64,000 nucleotides of DNA from Thalassospira sp. GTDB lineage: Bacteria > Pseudomonadota > Alphaproteobacteria > Rhodospirillales > Thalassospiraceae. The stretch spans positions 62,001-126,000 of the forward strand of contig NZ_JAUYHK010000021.1 in NCBI RefSeq assembly GCF_030690045.1, read 5' to 3'. This document shows, in pieces, positions 53,305 through 63,003 of this stretch. Position 1 is the stretch's first letter. The number at the start of each line of letters is the position of its first letter. The position numbers were made by a program, and so were the translations under genes. The notes under the pieces are model-generated. The model did no database searches, was not told the origin of the DNA, and worked only from the letters and a program-made list of their open reading frames with translations.

Positions 53305-53996
53305 TGCAGATCAAACGCCTGCAAGACCGGCATCTGGCCGATATTATCGCCCTGCATCATCTTGTGCTGGCCGGAATTCCGGCGGGGTTTGCGGCGCGTG
53401 AAAGCGATGATTTTTTTGCCGGTCATCTTGACCAAAGTGGTCGGATTTTTGGCATTTATGCCGAAGGTACCCTGATGGTCTATGGCGTTTTGGGATTGCC
53501 CAGACCGGGTGATGCCAATTTTGGCAATGATCACCATCTGCCCACAGAACTTTTGCCCAAGGTTGCCCATATTGACGGGGTGGCGGTGCATCCGGCATGG
53601 CGCGGGCAGGGATGGCAACGCAAAATGATTGCCTTTCGTCTGGCACAGGCTCCCCAATTTGGGCGCGACATTGCGTTATCAACCGCCGCACCGGCCAACC
53701 GGCCCAGTGTGATCAGTTTGTTGTCCTGCGGGCTGAGCATTCGGGGCATTGTCGAAAAATTTGGCGGGACGCGCTATTTGATGCGGCGCGATCTTGTCAC
53801 CGGGGTGAACAATGATACCGCTATATCAGCAGACGCCATGACATCGTCGCAATGGCTGATTATGGATGATCTGCAACAACAGCAACAGGCATTGGCGCAA
53901 GGGCGGATCGGATATGCCTTTGCGCAGACAGACGGGATCGATATGATCGCCTATGGTCGGGCCACTATGGATCATTATGGCAGGGTGAGTAAATGA
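53304..53996 (+). CDS. GNAT-family N-acetyltransferase
   Basis: A 230-residue cytoplasmic protein with the acetyl-CoA-binding motif GVAVHPAWRGQGWQRKMIAFRL near residues 92-113 (Arg/Gln-X-X-Gly-X-Gly/Ala form). The beta-strand region before it and SLLSCGLSIRG after it complete the GNAT core. Start and previous stop share a base (TAATG). Substrate unknown. The enzyme's place in a receptor/transporter operon suggests it acts on the transported or sensed compound, or modifies a partner protein. Confidence 0.83.
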   Translation: MQIKRLQDRHLADIIALHHLVLAGIPAGFAARESDDFFAGHLDQSGRIFGIYAEGTLMVYGVLGLPRPGDANFGNDHHLPTELLPKVAHIDGVAVHPAWRGQGWQRKMIAFRLAQAPQFGRDIALSTAAPANRPSVISLLSCGLSIRGIVEKFGGTRYLMRRDLVTGVNNDTAISADAMTSSQWLIMDDLQQQQQALAQGRIGYAFAQTDGIDMIAYGRATMDHYGRVSK

Positions 53997-54511
53997 TGAC
54001 GCAGCAAACCACAACGATGGCAGAAGATGTTGCAGAACGTGACGTTCTGATCACCCAATTGCGCCAGTCACGGGCACAGGAAACGGTAGAACGCCATGCG
54101 ACCTATTCCGCCGTTGGCGGGTTTATACCCTTGCCGCTGGTTGATATTGCCAGCGTGATCGCGGTTAATGTCAGCATGTTGCGATCCCTGTCGGAATATT
54201 ATGATCAGCCGTTTGAACGCAGTCGGACGGTGGCGCTTGTCGGTGCGGTGGCAACATCACTGTTGGCATCGGGATCAGGGTCGGTGGCGACATGGGCCTT
54301 GGCGCGAATCGTGCCGGGGGCCAATGTGATTGGTATGGCGGCGGCATCGACGGTGGCGGCCATTCTGACCCGGCGTCTGGGCGGCGTTTTTATCGCCCAT
54401 TTCGAGGCAGGCGGCACCATTTTCGATTTCAACGAAGACCAGTTGCGCGAAGCGATTGACGCCTTGCGCGCAGCCTCTGCGCAAAAGCGTGGCAAGACAG
54501 CCCCGGCCTGA
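53993..54511 (+). CDS. DUF697-like membrane protein C
   Basis: A 172-residue third member of the local family, with HATYSAVGGFIPLPLVDIA near residue 36, MLRSLSEYYDQPFERS near 62, hydrophobic stretches near 80-100 and 110-130, and AHFEAGGTIFDFNEDQ near 142. It closes the five-gene operon; its start overlaps the GNAT stop as ATGATGA. The next gene is convergent, 8 bases away. Confidence 0.82.
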   Translation: MMTQQTTTMAEDVAERDVLITQLRQSRAQETVERHATYSAVGGFIPLPLVDIASVIAVNVSMLRSLSEYYDQPFERSRTVALVGAVATSLLASGSGSVATWALARIVPGANVIGMAAASTVAAILTRRLGGVFIAHFEAGGTIFDFNEDQLREAIDALRAASAQKRGKTAPA

Positions 54512-54519
54512 CGGCGCGA

Positions 54520-55755
54520 TCAGTTACTGTAATTGCGACGGGGCTGGGGGATTTCCTCTGCAAAATTCTGTTGCCAGGTGCAGGCATTGTCGCCCGCCTG
54601 CCAATAGCAGGCCGCCCCGTCATGGAAAGGCAGGAAATTGCCCTTTTCCTTTAAATCGCTGGCGGTCAGGCTGTGAAAAGCCGGATGCATGGTGCGCAGT
54701 TCCGCAATATTTTCATGGACCACCCGCGACAGCCAATAAATGACATAGGGATTGGCCGGGGCATAGGCGATCACTGATGCCTTGAAACCATAGGATTCAA
54801 CAGGTTCGTTTTGCCCCGGATAGGTGTTGGCAGGCAGGGCCTGATGGAAAAAATAACTGTTTTTGTCGATCAGTTGATCCGTTCCCGGCCCGCCCATACC
54901 AACCACCCGCGCCTTGCAGGCCGATATCGTATCGAGAATCGGTGTTGCCGGATGGCCGATCCACAGGCCATAGGCATCAATGAAATCATCACAAATGCCG
55001 ATCTGGTTATAATCCTGCGCCACGCCGTAAATCGTTCGCAGGTCTTGTGCGGTGATGTCATAGCTGCTTAAAAGTTCGGTCCACAGGGCGCGTGATGCCG
55101 ACCCTTCTGGGCCAACATTGATACGTTTGCCCCGCAAATCGGCGACGGAACGAATTCCGGAATCCGGACGAACCACCAGCAACCCCATTTCATCATGCAA
55201 GGACATGACTGATCGTGCGCCGGGAATCGGGCTGATACCCTGGGCGGCATCCCAATTGGTGTTGGATTGCACGATGGCGACCTGAACGCGGCCTTCTTTC
55301 ATCAGTTCGACATTGCTGGCGACCCCGCGTGACCGCAAGGGTACGCAGCGGATATGATGCTGCTCATAGGTCTGGCGCATCAATTCGCAAACTTTTCCGG
55401 CGACCTGAAAATAAACGCCGGTCGTGCTGCCGCTATAAATTGCCAGATAATATTCTTTCTGGCGGCGGGTGCTGTTGTTGTCACTGTCGGTCATGCCTGG
55501 CACGCCATCAACACCTTGCCAGTCAGTCTGATATTGTGACAGGGGAATCGCGTCGGGTTTATAGGGGTATTCGCTGAAATTGCTGCGGTTTGATGATGTG
55601 CCGTTTGCAAGAGATTCTGTTGGGACCTGGTTTAGCGGTACCATGACATCCTGTGCCAATGCGTGGCCGACCCATCCGGCGCAGGCGATGATCGCAACGC
55701 CAAGCAGACCACAAATTCCGTTAAGGCAGGGCGAATATGTGCGCGCAGATGTCAT
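54520..55755 (-). CDS. TAXI-family TRAP-type solute receptor (orphan)
   Basis: A 411-residue exported protein. An N-terminal signal or anchor (about residues 12-36, ending Ala-Leu-Ala) is followed by a Ser/Asn-rich linker and a TAXI-type binding domain. That domain has YYLAIYSGSTTGVYFQVAGKVCELM near residue 103, CVPLRSRGVASNVELMKEG, and RGKRINVGPEGSASRALWTEL near 215. No TRAP membrane protein is present nearby. Ligand unknown, perhaps an amino acid or dicarboxylate. Divergent from an ammonia-lyase-like gene 90 bases away. Confidence 0.85.
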   Translation of the reverse strand: MTSARTYSPCLNGICGLLGVAIIACAGWVGHALAQDVMVPLNQVPTESLANGTSSNRSNFSEYPYKPDAIPLSQYQTDWQGVDGVPGMTDSDNNSTRRQKEYYLAIYSGSTTGVYFQVAGKVCELMRQTYEQHHIRCVPLRSRGVASNVELMKEGRVQVAIVQSNTNWDAAQGISPIPGARSVMSLHDEMGLLVVRPDSGIRSVADLRGKRINVGPEGSASRALWTELLSSYDITAQDLRTIYGVAQDYNQIGICDDFIDAYGLWIGHPATPILDTISACKARVVGMGGPGTDQLIDKNSYFFHQALPANTYPGQNEPVESYGFKASVIAYAPANPYVIYWLSRVVHENIAELRTMHPAFHSLTASDLKEKGNFLPFHDGAACYWQAGDNACTWQQNFAEEIPQPRRNYSN

Positions 55756-55845
55756 GATTACTCTTGAAGACACGGAAACTGAAACAACCTACATGATGAG
55801 GATTAGCATAATCATCGTCGATATTTAAGATTATCATATAAACTT

Positions 55846-57021
55846 TTGAGGCGGGCCGATATTCTGCACCCCCGAACATCTGAAGCGAGACAAGAATTGC
55901 CCGATGCGTTGCCTTTTTTACCGGATGCGAGACCTGCCGATGCAACAATTGTGGGGGATGAAACGGCGATTCTGAGCCGCGATTGTATTGCGCAGGCGCA
56001 GGCGACAATGGGCGGGTGGCCGGAATACCGGCCCAGTCCGCTATTGTCTGCGCCCGGTCTGGCGAAAATGCTGGATGTCGGGGCGGTGTGGATCAAGGAT
56101 GAAAGCGAACGGTTCGGCCTGGGCGGTGTCAAGGCGTTGGGCGCACCCTATGGCCTGTTGATGATGCTGGATGATCACGGGGTTCCACCGGGCAGTGATG
56201 CTTGCGGTAACTATACCGCCGTGGCGGCGACCGATGGCAATCATGGTCTGGCGTTGGCATGGGCGGCGGCGCGGTTTGGCTGTCATGCCCGGATTTATGT
56301 CGGGCGCGATATCGATGTTGGTCGGACGCAGCGCATTCGCGATGCCGGGGCGGAAATTGTGGTTGTTGAGGGGACCTATGACGATGCGGTTCTGGCCGCC
56401 GAACGTGATGCCGAAACCCCGTCCGTTTTGCTGGTGACCGACACCGATTATACCGGTGATCTGACGGTGACACGGGCGATCATGGCGGGATATGCCATTC
56501 TGGGGATCGAAGCCGCCAGACAGTTAAAGGATGCGGGGGCGCAGCCATCGCATGTTTTCCTGCAATGCGGCGTTGGCGGCATGGCGGCCGGAATTGCCAC
56601 CGGACTTTGGCAGGCCAGCGGCGTCAAACCGGCGGTGATCACGGTGGAGGCGACGAATGCTGCCTGTCTTGATGCCAGCCTGCGGGTGGGTAAACCGGTT
56701 GCCGTTCCCGGTACGCTGGCAACCCGGATGGTCGGGTTATCCTGCGGGCGGCCCAGCAAGCCTGCCTTTGATATTTTGCGCGATCTTGCCGTGGGCAGCG
56801 TGATTGTCGATGACGATACCGCGAAACAGGTGCAGGACACGATGATGGCCGGGGTCAATGGCGATGCCCCCCTTGCCACCGGGGATACCGGGGTGGCGGG
56901 CATTGCCGGATTGTGGCAGGCTGCAACGTCCCCCGATCTGCGCAGCCGTCTTGGGCTGAACCGGCAAAGCTGTGTTCTGGTGGTCAATAGCGAAGGGCCG
57001 TTGCCACCGCAATATGCCTGA
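55846..57021 (+). CDS. Diaminopropionate ammonia-lyase-like PLP enzyme
   Basis: A 391-residue fold-type II PLP enzyme close to diaminopropionate ammonia-lyase (YgeX/DpaL), which splits 2,3-diaminopropionate to pyruvate and ammonia. The PLP-binding Lys is at about residue 96 in ERFGLGGVKALGAPYG, the cofactor Asn/Gly region is AATDGNHGLALAWAA near 126, and GVGGMAAGIA near 240 is the phosphate loop. No ATG or GTG lies in frame near the N-terminus. The frame opens at a TTG (55846) without a clear Shine-Dalgarno, so the start is uncertain. Serine/threonine dehydratase is a less likely alternative. Confidence 0.83.
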   Translation: MRRADILHPRTSEARQELPDALPFLPDARPADATIVGDETAILSRDCIAQAQATMGGWPEYRPSPLLSAPGLAKMLDVGAVWIKDESERFGLGGVKALGAPYGLLMMLDDHGVPPGSDACGNYTAVAATDGNHGLALAWAAARFGCHARIYVGRDIDVGRTQRIRDAGAEIVVVEGTYDDAVLAAERDAETPSVLLVTDTDYTGDLTVTRAIMAGYAILGIEAARQLKDAGAQPSHVFLQCGVGGMAAGIATGLWQASGVKPAVITVEATNAACLDASLRVGKPVAVPGTLATRMVGLSCGRPSKPAFDILRDLAVGSVIVDDDTAKQVQDTMMAGVNGDAPLATGDTGVAGIAGLWQAATSPDLRSRLGLNRQSCVLVVNSEGPLPPQYA

Positions 57022-58650
57022 TTATTTTACCGTTTCGATCTGACCGTCGCGCATGTGATAGATATGATCTGCGCGGTCGAACCAGCGGTCATCATGGGTG
57101 ACACAAATGATCATTTTGCCCTGCGCCCGCAATTCGGGCAGCAGTTTTTCATAAAAGAACGCCCTGAAATGCGGATCCTGATCGGCGGCCCATTCATCAA
57201 GGACCAGAACCGGCTTGTTTTCCAGCAATGCTGCAACAAGGGCCAGGCGCTTGCGTTGTCCCTGTGACAGGTCGGTGGTGGAAAAACGGTTGCCGGTCAG
57301 GGTGACCTTGGTGTCGATTTCCATCTGATGCAACAGGCGGTTGGCCTGATCCGGGTCGATATCTTCATGTCCGTAAAGTTCAGAAAACAAATGATAGTCG
57401 GAAAACACCGTGGCAATGCAATCGCGCCATGATTGCATCCGGGTAGGGTCAATATCCACATCATCCACTGCAATCGCCCCGGACGCCACCGGGCGCAATC
57501 CGGTCAGAAGGGCGATCAGCGTGGATTTTCCCGATCCGTTGCCGCCGGTAATAAAACTGATTTCACCACGCCGAAAGGTGATGGAAAGCGGCCCGACGGC
57601 AAAACCCCGGCCATCAGTCGGATCGCGATAGGCAAAACTGGCATCGCGCAGTACGATTTCGCGGGGATCAAGTGCCGGCCATTGCGCCGTGTTGTCGCTG
57701 CCATGATGATCGCGGGCGAGTTCATCCTGCATTTCCTGATCCAGCGCATTGAGGCGCGACAGGGCATTTTCGGCATCGCCAAGGGCGGGGATGGTTTGCA
57801 TGAAAGCACCAATCGGGCCGATCATGAACAGGGCGGCGGTGGTGGTTTGCATTGCCATGTCGTGATAATCGGTGGTGAACATCGGCACGACAAACACCAT
57901 CATTCCCATCATCAGATAGAAGGCGAGTTGAATCATCGCAAATTCCCGCCCCCATTGTTCCTTGATGGTGGTTTTGGCCGTGCGGGCATCGTGGGAAAAA
58001 CCATGCAGATCGGTCAGCAAATCCTGTTCGCGGGTGCGATTCAGGCGGACTTCCTTAAAACCATGTAAAAGGTCGGTCAATCCGCCAAACAGGCGACCTT
58101 CATCGGCGGTGGCCTTTTGTCCGGCGGCCAGAACGGCGCGCATGCGATGAATATGGACAAAGGCGGCGACTGCGCTGAAAATCGCGATCATCACAAAAGC
58201 AATGACCGATAATGATGCCAGATAAAGACTGACAAAGACCAGCATGACCATCTGTTGCACGCCAATCAAAATCATCGGCAGGGATGTGGAAATATTTTGC
58301 ATTTCCTGGGTCAGGGCGGACTGCAAACGCCCCTGTCCGATGCGGGCCAAAAGATCCGGCCCGGCGGCGCGTACCCCGTCGAACAGCCGCACCCGCATAT
58401 CATGCAGGATATATTCAACTTCGCGGGCGGTAATCAGATTGGCCTTTTTTTGTGCCCAGGCAAAACCCAGAACCGATACCGCCATCAGGGCGAGCAGACG
58501 TAAACTGACATCCCCATTGGATGCCTGTTCGGCGGCCATATTGACGACCATCAGGATCAGGGTGGTGGAAATTGCCGCCAACGCCGACAGGGCAATTACC
58601 CCGCGCAGGCTGACCCGTGCCCGGGTTCGGATCAGCTTAATCAGCAGCAT
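57022..58650 (-). CDS. Cyclic-peptide-exporter-like ABC half-transporter 1
   Basis: A 542-residue fused membrane/ATPase half-transporter of the SyrD/PvdE-like family. Up to six membrane segments precede residue 310. The ATPase has Walker A GGNGSGKST near 385, signature LSQGQRKRLALVAALL, Walker B PVLVLDEWAADQDP and the switch His in ICVTHDDRWF. The signature reads Leu-Ser-Gln-Gly-Gln, a family trait, rather than Leu-Ser-Gly-Gly-Gln. Start at Met-Leu-Leu-Ile-Lys has a GGGAGGG site and overlaps half-transporter 2 by 14 bases, pointing to a heterodimer. Substrate unknown. Confidence 0.88.
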   Translation of the reverse strand: MLLIKLIRTRARVSLRGVIALSALAAISTTLILMVVNMAAEQASNGDVSLRLLALMAVSVLGFAWAQKKANLITAREVEYILHDMRVRLFDGVRAAGPDLLARIGQGRLQSALTQEMQNISTSLPMILIGVQQMVMLVFVSLYLASLSVIAFVMIAIFSAVAAFVHIHRMRAVLAAGQKATADEGRLFGGLTDLLHGFKEVRLNRTREQDLLTDLHGFSHDARTAKTTIKEQWGREFAMIQLAFYLMMGMMVFVVPMFTTDYHDMAMQTTTAALFMIGPIGAFMQTIPALGDAENALSRLNALDQEMQDELARDHHGSDNTAQWPALDPREIVLRDASFAYRDPTDGRGFAVGPLSITFRRGEISFITGGNGSGKSTLIALLTGLRPVASGAIAVDDVDIDPTRMQSWRDCIATVFSDYHLFSELYGHEDIDPDQANRLLHQMEIDTKVTLTGNRFSTTDLSQGQRKRLALVAALLENKPVLVLDEWAADQDPHFRAFFYEKLLPELRAQGKMIICVTHDDRWFDRADHIYHMRDGQIETVK

Positions 58651-60304
58651 TTTGCGACCCTCCCGGTGCGGTATTGGTGGTGATTTCATCCAGACGTCCA
58701 CCTTCAAGATGGAACCGGCGGTCGGCGACGTCGAAATAATGGTCGTCATGGGTGACGGCGATCACCATCATGCCACGCGATTTCAGATCGGGCAGAATTT
58801 CGTGGTAAAATTTGCGCCGGAAATACGGGTCCTGATCGGCAGCCCATTCATCAAGCACAAGGATCGGCCGGTTTTCCAGAATGGCAACCAGCAAGGCAAG
58901 GCGTTTGCGTTGGCCCTGCGACAGGTCGGTGGTGACAAAACGGCCATCGCGAATGGCGGTAACATGATCGATTTCCAGCCGGTGCAGCCAGAATGCCGCA
59001 TCGTCGGGGTTGATATCGGACATGCCATACAGCCGCGCAAACAGATGAAAATCAGAAAACACCGTGGCGATCAAACCGCGCCATGCCGGAATGCTTTGCG
59101 GGCCGATGCGCAGATCATCAAGGGTGATATGGCCGCGATCCGGGCGATAAAGGGCCGTCAGAAGTTTGATCAGGGTGGATTTTCCCGACCCGTTACCGCC
59201 GGTGATAAACACCAGTTCATCGCGTTTAAGCGTGATATCAATCGGCCCCAGATGAAATCCATGCGCCGGGTCATCGCGGCCATAGGCAAATTCAACATCC
59301 TGAAAGGTAATGGTTTTGAAATCATCCGGAATGGTGATCGGCGCACCATCGGCCACCGGTTCAACCATTTTTTCCAGATCGGCGGCAAGGTCGATCATCC
59401 GGGCGGCGGCATTTTCGGCTGCCCCCAATGTTGACCATGATTGCACGACCATGCTGATCGGGCCGATCATGAATAAAACGGCGGTACTGACTTTCATCAC
59501 CGATCCGCTGAAATCCGGGGAATAGACAGGTACGACAAACACCACAACGGCCAGCAGCACATAAAACGCGACCATGCCAATGATCGATTGTTGAAAAATC
59601 AATCCATGCAGGGCAGTGCCAGATATTTCCTTTTGTTCGGAAATGTCGCCAAAAGCCGCGCCAAGGGCCGCGCTGCGGCGTGATGACATGCGAACTTCCT
59701 TGATGCCGTAAAACAGGTCGGCAACCCGTTCAAACATCCGGTTTTCAATGCCGCAGACTGAATAATAAATCGCGCCAAGCTGTTTGCCTGATTTCAGATA
59801 AATGAATGTACCTAGCGCAATGACGGTGATCACCAGAACAAAGGCCAGTGTGGACAGCCAGAAAATATACAACATCACCGCAATCACCAGCAGGGCAGAC
59901 CGAAAGGCGATGGCCAGTACCGGCGAATTTTGCGAGATTGTCTGACTGTTTTGGGTGATGCTTTCATAGAGGCGGGCCTGACCGAATTGTTCGAGCCGGG
60001 CAAAGTCGGCCCGCGCAATCAGATCCAGCAGATTGCCACGCACCCGGTCAATGCCGGTTTCGACTTGTGCGCCGATGCGGCCAATCAGGTAAATTTCCGA
60101 CAGGAAATAGACAGTCGCGGTAACGGCAAAGGCTCCGGCCAAAAGCCAGTCGACCTGATCAACACCATTATCGACGATTTCGGCGGCCGCGGTATTGACG
60201 ATGCCCAGCAAAACCGCACTGCCGCCGCCCGAAAGGGCCGCGCACACCGTCAGACGGGTCAGAAGCCTGTGATCGCCAGAAGACAGCAGATCAAGCAATT
60301 TCAT
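58637..60304 (-). CDS. Cyclic-peptide-exporter-like ABC half-transporter 2
   Basis: A 555-residue paralogue of half-transporter 1 with the same plan: membrane region to about residue 310, Walker A GGNGSGKSTLI near 370, signature LSQGQRKRLALLVAIL, Walker B PILVLDEWAADQDP and His in AVTHDDHYF. Both halves keep the catalytic Glu. First gene of a two-gene unit, 154 bases after the iolG stop; a terminator lies in that gap. The neighbouring ammonia-lyase and TAXI genes hint at amino-acid-derived substrate, but nothing proves it. Confidence 0.88.
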   Translation of the reverse strand: MKLLDLLSSGDHRLLTRLTVCAALSGGGSAVLLGIVNTAAAEIVDNGVDQVDWLLAGAFAVTATVYFLSEIYLIGRIGAQVETGIDRVRGNLLDLIARADFARLEQFGQARLYESITQNSQTISQNSPVLAIAFRSALLVIAVMLYIFWLSTLAFVLVITVIALGTFIYLKSGKQLGAIYYSVCGIENRMFERVADLFYGIKEVRMSSRRSAALGAAFGDISEQKEISGTALHGLIFQQSIIGMVAFYVLLAVVVFVVPVYSPDFSGSVMKVSTAVLFMIGPISMVVQSWSTLGAAENAAARMIDLAADLEKMVEPVADGAPITIPDDFKTITFQDVEFAYGRDDPAHGFHLGPIDITLKRDELVFITGGNGSGKSTLIKLLTALYRPDRGHITLDDLRIGPQSIPAWRGLIATVFSDFHLFARLYGMSDINPDDAAFWLHRLEIDHVTAIRDGRFVTTDLSQGQRKRLALLVAILENRPILVLDEWAADQDPYFRRKFYHEILPDLKSRGMMVIAVTHDDHYFDVADRRFHLEGGRLDEITTNTAPGGSQNAAD

Positions 60305-60404
60305 CGGTTTACCATTTCCCCAACGCGCACCGGTCACATTTGGGCGACTGTAAACATGGCCCTGCCTGCTGTCCAGCCATGCATATCAGAACCACCCGGA
60401 AATC

Positions 60405-60440
60405 AAAACGGCCCACCCCAAACAGGGCAGGCCGTTTTTT
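60405..60440. terminator. Terminator after the inositol genes
   Basis: AAAACGGCC pairs with GGCCGTTTT around a 16-base loop. T-runs lie on both sides, so it can end the iol transcript on the minus strand. It sits 19 bases after the iolG stop. Confidence 0.65.
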
Positions 60441-60458
60441 ATCATAAAGGCGACAAAT

Positions 60459-61451
60459 TTATCCGCCGATCATGACTTTTTTGCCGGTTTCAAGCGACAA
60501 AAGGGCTGCATCGGCCAGTTCCAGTGCCTTTAACCCGTCCTGCCCGGTCGGGAAGGCGACGTTTTCGCCATTGACCATGTTGCAGAACGTGGTCAGTTCG
60601 TTGCGATAGGCTTCGGCATAACGTTGCATGAAGAAATCCAGCAACGGTTCGGCAGTATAACCCGTGCTGCTGGCAATCGATACGGATGTGGCGCGGTGAT
60701 TGTCGGCCTGCACCATGCCTTTTGACCCATGTACCTCAACCCGCTGGTCATACCCATAGGTCGCACGGCGGGAATTGGTGATGACGGCCATTTTGCCGCT
60801 GGCGGTGCGCAGGGTGGCGGTGGCGGTATCGACATCGCCGGTCGCCTTGATCGCCGGATCGGTCAGGACTGCGCCGGTGGCATAAACTTCGGCGACTTCT
60901 TCGCCCAGAAGGAACCGCGCCATGTCAAAGTCATGGATCATCATGTCGCGGAACAGGCCACCGGACCGTTTGATATAATCGACAGGCGGCGCACCTGGAT
61001 CGCGCGATGTGATTTGCACCAGTTCGACCGCGCCAATTGTTCCGGCGGCAATTTCGGCCTGAACGCGGGCAAAGCTGGGATCGAAACGGCGATTGAAACC
61101 AACCATCAGTTTGGTGCCGGTATCGGCAACAACCTCCAGGCATTCGCGCACCCGTGCGGCACTCAGGTCAACCGGTTTTTCGCAGAAAATCGCCTTGCCT
61201 GCCTTGGCCGCCAATTCGATCTGGTCGGCGTGAAGATCGGTCGGGGTGGCGATGATTACCGCTCCGATAGCGGGATCGGCCAGAATCTCTTCAACACTGG
61301 CGCGTTTGGCCCCGGTCAGGGCGATGGCGGCGGACGCCGCCGCATCAATCGGGTCATAAATAGCAGCAATGCGCGCATTGGGCAGCGATTGAACGGCCTT
61401 TGCGTGGGTGACGCCAATACGACCGGCGCCAAGCAATCCGATATCAAGCAT
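60459..61451 (-). CDS. iolG: Inositol 2-dehydrogenase
   Basis: A 330-residue Gfo/Idh/MocA-family oxidoreductase that oxidises myo-inositol to 2-keto-myo-inositol with NAD. The dinucleotide-binding start is GLLGAGRIGVTHAK, the catalytic Lys sits in CEKPVDLS near residue 95, and the substrate region is GGLFRDMMIHDFDMARF near 170. The Met-Leu-Asp-Ile start is chosen; a start seven codons upstream is possible. It lies 13 bases after mmsA in the iolE-iolB-mmsA-iolG order. Confidence 0.93.
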   Translation of the reverse strand: MLDIGLLGAGRIGVTHAKAVQSLPNARIAAIYDPIDAAASAAIALTGAKRASVEEILADPAIGAVIIATPTDLHADQIELAAKAGKAIFCEKPVDLSAARVRECLEVVADTGTKLMVGFNRRFDPSFARVQAEIAAGTIGAVELVQITSRDPGAPPVDYIKRSGGLFRDMMIHDFDMARFLLGEEVAEVYATGAVLTDPAIKATGDVDTATATLRTASGKMAVITNSRRATYGYDQRVEVHGSKGMVQADNHRATSVSIASSTGYTAEPLLDFFMQRYAEAYRNELTTFCNMVNGENVAFPTGQDGLKALELADAALLSLETGKKVMIGG

Positions 61452-61464
61452 GTTTTTGGTATCC

Positions 61465-62967
61465 TTAACCAAGTGTCGGCATGGTGAATTCAGGGTCCGT
61501 GCGCTGTCCGGAAGGCCAGCGGGTGGTGGTGGTTTTCAGGCGGGTATAGAAACGGATACCTTCCATGCCATGCATGTGATGGTCGCCAAAGATCGAAGCT
61601 TTCCATCCGCCAAAGCTGTGAAAGGCCATCGGGACGGGGATCGGCACATTGATGCCGACCATGCCGACCTCGATATCCTGACTGAAGGCGCGGGCGACGT
61701 CGCCGTCACGGGTGAAAACGGCCGTGCCATTGGCATATTCGTGGCTGTGAATCAGATCGACGGCATCCTGATAGCTGTTACGGCGAACCACCGACAGAAC
61801 CGGGCCGAAAATTTCGTCACGGTAAACCGACATATCGGGCGTGACATGATCCAGAAGGGTGCCGCCAATATAATAGCCGTTTTCATAACCCTGTTTGTCC
61901 TGACGGAAAGTACGGCCATCCACAACGACTTTGGCGCCTTCCTTTTCACCGGCATCAATATAACCATGCACTTTATCAAGATGCTGTCTGGTGACCAGCG
62001 GCCCCATTTCCGATGCCCGGTCGGCGGCCGGACCGATTTTAAGGGCGTCGATTTGCGGCACCAGTTTGGCAACCAGCGCATCGGCAACGGCATCGGTGAC
62101 GGGAACCGCAACCGAAATCGCCATGCACCGTTCCCCGGCTGAACCAAAGGCCGCCCCCATCAGGGCATTGACCGCCATATCCAGATCGGCATCGGGCATG
62201 ATCACCATATGGTTTTTTGCCCCACCCAGTGCCTGCACCCGTTTGCCGTTTGCCGTTCCGGTGGTGTAGATATACTGCGCAATCGGGGTGGACCCGACAA
62301 AGCTGATCGCCTTGACATCGCGGTTGTGCAACAGGGCATCTACGGCTTCTTTATCACCCTGAACAACGTTGAAAACGCCATCCGGCAAACCGGCCTCGGT
62401 CAACCATTCGGCAATCAGAAGCGATGGCGACGGATCGCGCTCGGACGGTTTGAGGATAAAGGTATTGCCACAGGCAAGGGCGACCGGGAACATCCACATC
62501 GGCACCATGCAGGGGAAATTGAACGGAGTGATCCCGGCCACGACGCCCAGTGCCTGACGCACTGAATGACTGTCAACGCCGGTGCCGACATTTTCGGTAA
62601 AGTCGCCCTTTAACAGATGTGGTGCACCAGTGGCAAATTCGACAACTTCAAGACCACGGGTGACTTCGCCCAGCGCATCATCATGGGTTTTGCCATGTTC
62701 GGCGCTGATGGCTTCGGCCAGTTGATCGGCGCGTTCCCACAGGATGGTTTTAAACCGGTCCAGAATACGCGCCCGGCGCAGTGGCGGGGTTTTGGACCAT
62801 GCGGGCCATGCGGCCTTGGCAGCGGCAACGGCTGCATCAACCTCAGCCGTGCTGGCAAGGGCGACTTTTTTGTCGGTATCCCCGGTTGCCGGGTTAAAGA
62901 CATTCTGACTGCGGCCAGACGTGCTGGCAACGCGGGTTCCATTGATGTAATGGGCAATTTCTGACAT
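61465..62967 (-). CDS. mmsA: Methylmalonate-semialdehyde dehydrogenase (CoA-acylating)
   Basis: A 500-residue aldehyde dehydrogenase. In the inositol pathway it turns malonate semialdehyde into acetyl-CoA and CO2 (IolA role); it also acts on methylmalonate semialdehyde from valine. Family marks are [14 protein letters not shown] near residue 150, the [15 protein letters not shown] nucleotide region, and the catalytic Cys in [11 protein letters not shown] near 285. The missing classic general-base Glu of non-CoA aldehyde dehydrogenases (here LGGAKNHM) fits the CoA-acylating type. It lies between iolB and iolG. Confidence 0.95.
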   Translation of the reverse strand: MSEIAHYINGTRVASTSGRSQNVFNPATGDTDKKVALASTAEVDAAVAAAKAAWPAWSKTPPLRRARILDRFKTILWERADQLAEAISAEHGKTHDDALGEVTRGLEVVEFATGAPHLLKGDFTENVGTGVDSHSVRQALGVVAGITPFNFPCMVPMWMFPVALACGNTFILKPSERDPSPSLLIAEWLTEAGLPDGVFNVVQGDKEAVDALLHNRDVKAISFVGSTPIAQYIYTTGTANGKRVQALGGAKNHMVIMPDADLDMAVNALMGAAFGSAGERCMAISVAVPVTDAVADALVAKLVPQIDALKIGPAADRASEMGPLVTRQHLDKVHGYIDAGEKEGAKVVVDGRTFRQDKQGYENGYYIGGTLLDHVTPDMSVYRDEIFGPVLSVVRRNSYQDAVDLIHSHEYANGTAVFTRDGDVARAFSQDIEVGMVGINVPIPVPMAFHSFGGWKASIFGDHHMHGMEGIRFYTRLKTTTTRWPSGQRTDPEFTMPTLG

Positions 62968-63003
62968 TTTCTTCCCTAATCTGGTTGTGTGGACTGGCGG
63001 CGA

